A DNA stretch of 7,081 bases, taken from Planctomycetaceae bacterium. Its GTDB lineage: Bacteria > Planctomycetota > Planctomycetia > Pirellulales > Thermoguttaceae. The position numbers and the translations under genes were made by a program. The stretch spans positions 1-7,081 of the forward strand of contig JAIROD010000813.1 in assembly GCA_031257725.1 (NCBI GenBank), given 5' to 3'. The notes under the pieces were generated by a model, which had not been told where the DNA came from, made no database searches, and saw nothing but the letters and a program-made list of their open reading frames with translations. Positions 4,747-7,081 of this stretch are shown piece by piece. The number at the start of each line of letters is the position of its first letter. Positions within the stretch are counted from its first letter, which is position 1.

Positions 4747-6273
4747 ATGATAAAAGATCGTTCAAAAGTGAAGCAATCGTTTGGATATGGAATTTTTCCC
4801 GAAACAGACGAATCTTCCGAAATTGCTGTTGCGTCTGAAACTGAAACCGTTTCTTCCGGTCATGGTCAGGTCTCAACCAGTACCGCCGGTTCGGCTACTC
4901 CACTGGAAAATAAGCCGGTATCGTCTGATCATTCCGTTCCTTTTTCTTTGGGGGCTGTTGGTAAAAGAGGTGAACCGCTTTGTCTTGCGGAGATTCTCTC
5001 CATCGAACGGAATCAGGGGTTGGTCGAACCAAATTACGATGAAACTTACGAAAAATTAAAACGAAACGGCGACGCAACATATCTTAGCGATTTGCAAAAG
5101 ATGTCCGTTCAGGAACTGATTATCGAAGCACGCCGCCAAGAAATCGAAGCAACACCGGAAAATTTGACACGTCAAGACCTGATTTTTCAGATTATTCGCC
5201 GACGTGTTAAAGAAAACGGGTTGATGTTTGGTGAAGGCACATTGGAAATTCTGCCTGACCAATTCGGATTTCTGCGCAGTCCCGATTATCATTATCTTTC
5301 CTGCCCTGACGATATTTATATCTCACCCAGTCAGATACGTCGTTTCGGTCTTCGCAAAGGTTGTACTGTTTCGGGGCAAATTCGACCGCCAAAGGAAAAT
5401 GAACGATATTTTGCTCTGCTTCGTGTCGAGGCAATCAATCACGAAGAACCCAATCTCCTTCACAGTCGTCCTCATTTCGATCATTTGACTCCGGTTCATC
5501 CCAACGCCAGAATCGTTCTATCCCATGACCATGATCTTGATACGAAAATTATTGATCATCTGATTCCTATTGGTTTTGGACAACGTGGTTTGTTAGTCAG
5601 TCCGCCGCGAAGCGGAAAAACGGTGTTGATGCGGAAAATGGCTGCTGCTGTTCAAAAGAACCATCCGGACATTTACATTTTCATGCTGTTAATTGATGAA
5701 CGTCCGGAAGAAGCCACCGAGATGATTCGTCAGTTGAAAAGTCCGCAGTGTGAAGTTATTTGCTCTTTCTTTGACGAAGTTCCCGCACGTCATATTCATG
5801 TTTCGGAAATCGTTTTTGAAAAAGCCAAACGGATGGTTGAATACGGCAAGAATGTTTTTATTTTCCTTGACTCTATTACACGGCTTTCATTGGCGTGGAA
5901 TACGGATCACCCGCTTGATCTGGCTTCGTTGAATTTGCAGGCGCCCAAGAAATTGTTTGGTTCCGCCCGTAAAATTGAAGGCGGCGGTTCTCTGACGATT
6001 CTTGCATCGGTGTTGGTTGAAACAGAAAATCCTGTTGATGACGCCATATTTCATCAATTTCGCGGAACGGGAAATCTGGAAATCCATCTTAGCCGTTTAA
6101 TGGCGGAAAAACGTGTTTGGCCTGCAATTGACCTTCACAAAAGCAGTACACAACATGAAGAATTTCTCCTTTCCGACAATGAGTTACAGCAAAACGCGGA
6201 ATTAAGGCGAAAAATCGCCGATATGGACAGTATTGCCGCAATAGAATTTTTACGAAACGGTTTGAATAGTTAA
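4747..6273 (+). CDS. rho: Transcription termination factor Rho, divergent motor domain
   Basis: Rho is a hexameric RNA-dependent ATPase/helicase that ends transcription. From ATG 4747 (AGGA at 4734-4737 upstream) the protein has 508 residues. Residues 1-78 are a hydrophilic S/T/E-rich extension. The Rho N-terminal helical domain spans about 113-155 (LSDLQKMSVQELIIEAR). The cold-shock-like RNA-binding domain (160-232) is canonical, with GFLRSPDYHYL and PDDIYISPSQIRRF. The motor has Walker A SPPRSGKT (285-292), LIDERPEE (315-322) with catalytic Glu318 and Arg319, and Walker B FIFLDSITRL (371-380). Oddities: between AWNT (383-386) and APKKLFGSAR (399-408) the usual SGK..GG(V/L)D Q-loop segment is missing, about seven residues short of E. 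coli. FDEPASRH is FDEVPARH, SGTRKEEL is SSTQHEEF, and the R-loop Lys is Arg439. The C-terminus stops early. It may be a specialised or second Rho; identification as a Rho-family protein is certain. Confidence 0.95.
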   Translation: MIKDRSKVKQSFGYGIFPETDESSEIAVASETETVSSGHGQVSTSTAGSATPLENKPVSSDHSVPFSLGAVGKRGEPLCLAEILSIERNQGLVEPNYDETYEKLKRNGDATYLSDLQKMSVQELIIEARRQEIEATPENLTRQDLIFQIIRRRVKENGLMFGEGTLEILPDQFGFLRSPDYHYLSCPDDIYISPSQIRRFGLRKGCTVSGQIRPPKENERYFALLRVEAINHEEPNLLHSRPHFDHLTPVHPNARIVLSHDHDLDTKIIDHLIPIGFGQRGLLVSPPRSGKTVLMRKMAAAVQKNHPDIYIFMLLIDERPEEATEMIRQLKSPQCEVICSFFDEVPARHIHVSEIVFEKAKRMVEYGKNVFIFLDSITRLSLAWNTDHPLDLASLNLQAPKKLFGSARKIEGGGSLTILASVLVETENPVDDAIFHQFRGTGNLEIHLSRLMAEKRVWPAIDLHKSSTQHEEFLLSDNELQQNAELRRKIADMDSIAAIEFLRNGLNS

Positions 6274-6311
6274 AATTGGGGTATCTATTCAGTAGTGTAT
6301 TGTACTCATTA

Positions 6312-6415
6312 CACTTTAATTTTCGGTTTTTGAAACATATGCAGGATGCGTTTCATCCTTAAAAATGAGCATATTCCGTGATCATTTCAAAAAACAAAAA
6401 CCGAATTTTAAAGTG
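6312..6415. repeat. 104-bp foldback element downstream of rho
   Basis: CACTTTAATTTTCGGTTTTT with G6332 (6312-6332) is the inverse of 6395-6415, matching at 19 of 21 positions. Within the loop ATATGC (6337-6342) pairs with GCATAT (6369-6374) and AGGATG (6343-6348) with CATCCT (6354-6359, loop CGTTT), so the whole could fold into one long branched stem. It lies 38 bp after the rho stop. It may serve as a transcript end or mRNA stabiliser for rho, or be a MITE-like foldback; no T-run follows it on the plus strand. Confidence 0.65.
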
Positions 6416-6440
6416 AGAGAAGTATATCAGGAAATACTCA

Positions 6441-6605
6441 TCAGGTAGCCCACCGCAGGTGAACGCCTCTCGCCAAAGGGTTTTCACTCACCGTCGCAAC
6501 GGTTGATCTGGTTTTCCCATTTCCGTCCGCACACAGGGTCAAGTCGGCTATCGCCGTATTAGTATTTAGTAAAAGTGTTTCGGCAAAACATTGCCTATCT
6601 CTTGA
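6441..6605 (-). pseudogene. Repeat-borne open frame sharing LTLCADGNGK with the 3286 locus
   Basis: On the minus strand a 54-codon stretch is open between TAA (6606-6608) and TGA (6441-6443), with no ATG or ribosome site. Its translation includes RQCFAETLLLNT, then IADLTLCADGNGK and SENPLARGVHLRWAT. The decapeptide and about 30 bp of DNA (6512-6543) match the frame at 3286-3483, in the same reading phase, and the beginning (6556-6596) matches the repeat at 4383-4421. I take it as a dispersed repeat containing a former coding fragment, not a gene. Confidence 0.35.
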
Positions 6606-6813
6606 TTATTGACCTGATGAGAAATAAAAGGATCGCTACTGAATAGTTAAAATTTGGAATCGTCTGTCCCTAATATCCCCACCCAACTTCGAAAACCAAA
6701 TCACTAAACACGGAACCGAATTTTATAAAAAAACATTTAACTTAACTGCCCGTTAAAGTGAATACCGCCCCAAAATACGTTACTGTCTATTTTAGTAATC
6801 GGGTGAAATGACC

Positions 6814-7081
6814 ATGTCAAAATTTAGTAGCAAAAATAGCAGGAAGAGAAATTTTTCAGTTAAACTTCGGAAACTTTCCATTCAAAACTACAAGGGAATT
6901 GATAGTTTGGAGTTAGATTTTCCGCCGCCGGACATGCCGGACGATCCTGATATTCTGATCATGGGTAGTGAAAACGGATTAGGAAAAACATCGGTTCTTG
7001 AGTGTTGTTCTTTACTATTATTTGCATTATCTCAATCTTGTCGCGAAAATCCTGAAAATCTTATCAATTTTCGATACATTT
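6814..7081 (+). CDS. N-terminus of an SMC/RecF-like AAA ATPase (truncated by window end)
   Basis: Only the first 89 codons are present. After a basic start (MSKFSSKNSRKRNFS) comes VKLRKLSIQNYKGIDSLELD (16-35), the first beta-strands typical of RecF/SMC/OLD-type ATPases ('I.NF.G...L.L.F'). A proline-rich insert (37-46) leads to DILIMGSENGLGKTSVLECC (46-65), a P-loop G-S-E-N-G-L-G-K-T-S at 51-60. These proteins bind ATP through an ABC-type head, and stand-alone versions are frequent in DNA repair and in phage-defence loci (OLD/Gabija-, Septu- or retron-associated ATPases). Which subtype this is cannot be decided without the C-terminal half (Toprim, HNH or coiled coil). ATG 6814 is preferred because GGGTG (6801-6805) is spaced eight bases away; ATG 6808 in the same frame is too close to it. 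Confidence 0.85.
   Translation, partial: MSKFSSKNSRKRNFSVKLRKLSIQNYKGIDSLELDFPPPDMPDDPDILIMGSENGLGKTSVLECCSLLLFALSQSCRENPENLINFRYI

Larger units (their letters stand above)
6285..6646. repeat. 362-bp segment bounded by 11-bp perfect inverted repeats
   Basis: CTATTCAGTAG at 6285-6295 and CTACTGAATAG at 6636-6646 are exact inverses. The left copy starts 12 bp after the rho stop. The word CTGAATAGTTA that forms the right end also occurs near position 172. The boundaries suggest a composite insertion or a repeat end shared by several elements; no coding capacity for mobility is inside. Confidence 0.55.
6274..6813. other. Repeat-mosaic intergenic region
   Basis: About 540 bp without a convincing gene. 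Its left two thirds are nested inverted repeats: an outer 11-bp pair (6285-6295 / 6636-6646), a 21-bp imperfect inverted repeat (6312-6415), and a 10-bp pair (6437-6446 / 6612-6621) enclosing sequence shared with 3358-3390 and 4383-4421. GAATAGTTAAAATTGG at the rho 3' end recurs as GAATAGTTAAAATTTGG at 6641-6657. The right part (6660-6813) is upstream of the ATPase gene and holds TTAAC-TGCCC-GTTAA (6742-6756) and TTACT...AGTAA (6780-6798), possible operator-like symmetries with no known binder. Confidence 0.6.

Noticed and set aside
1..7081. tRNA, rRNA or known riboswitch
   Set aside because: No cloverleaf with a recognisable T-loop, no rRNA-like stretch and no conserved riboswitch core was seen in the intergenic regions by eye.

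Overview
The window looks like a piece of a planctomycete chromosome from a fairly AT-rich lineage. Three things point that way. The dephospho-CoA kinase gene coaE sits directly upstream of rho. There is a secreted planctomycete-type helical protein with LTxEQ repeats. An ECF sigma factor is paired with a small two-helix membrane protein. The lineage call is inference from gene content and protein style; no rRNA or other marker is present.

Layout: 1-335 is non-coding, with two copies of a short palindromic repeat and AT-rich DNA. 336-1340 (minus) encodes an exported alpha-helical protein. 1341-1675 is intergenic with small hairpins and a 12-bp triplicate. 1676-2133 is a non-coding element bounded by short inverted repeats and filled by ten tandem copies of a 35-bp unit. 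2197-2745 and 2767-3141 (plus) form a two-gene operon (ECF sigma factor, then a membrane protein) closed by a hairpin/T-run terminator at 3148-3221. 3286-3483 is a short frame with an excellent ribosome binding site but an in-frame TGA. 3515-3622 is a single-unit copy of the 1676-2133 element in opposite orientation, so the sigma operon lies between two inverted relatives of one repeat family. 3712-4329 is coaE and 4747-6273 is rho, separated by a 417-bp leader region with promoter-like motifs, short tandem repeats and a hairpin. 6274-6813 is a mosaic of nested inverted repeats, including fragments related to repeats elsewhere in the window. 6814-7081 is the start of an SMC/RecF-like ATPase that runs off the end.

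Functionally, coaE (last step of CoA synthesis) and rho (transcription termination) are housekeeping-type genes. The sigma pair is probably a small self-contained regulatory unit. The most notable protein is Rho: its N-terminal RNA-binding half looks canonical, but the motor half lacks the segment that forms the Q-loop in E. coli Rho, and other conserved positions are changed. The most notable DNA structure is the repeat network: at least four repeat families recur here, often in inverted pairs. I could not confirm a new multi-gene system; the truncated ATPase at the right edge may begin an accessory or defence locus, but most of it lies outside the window.
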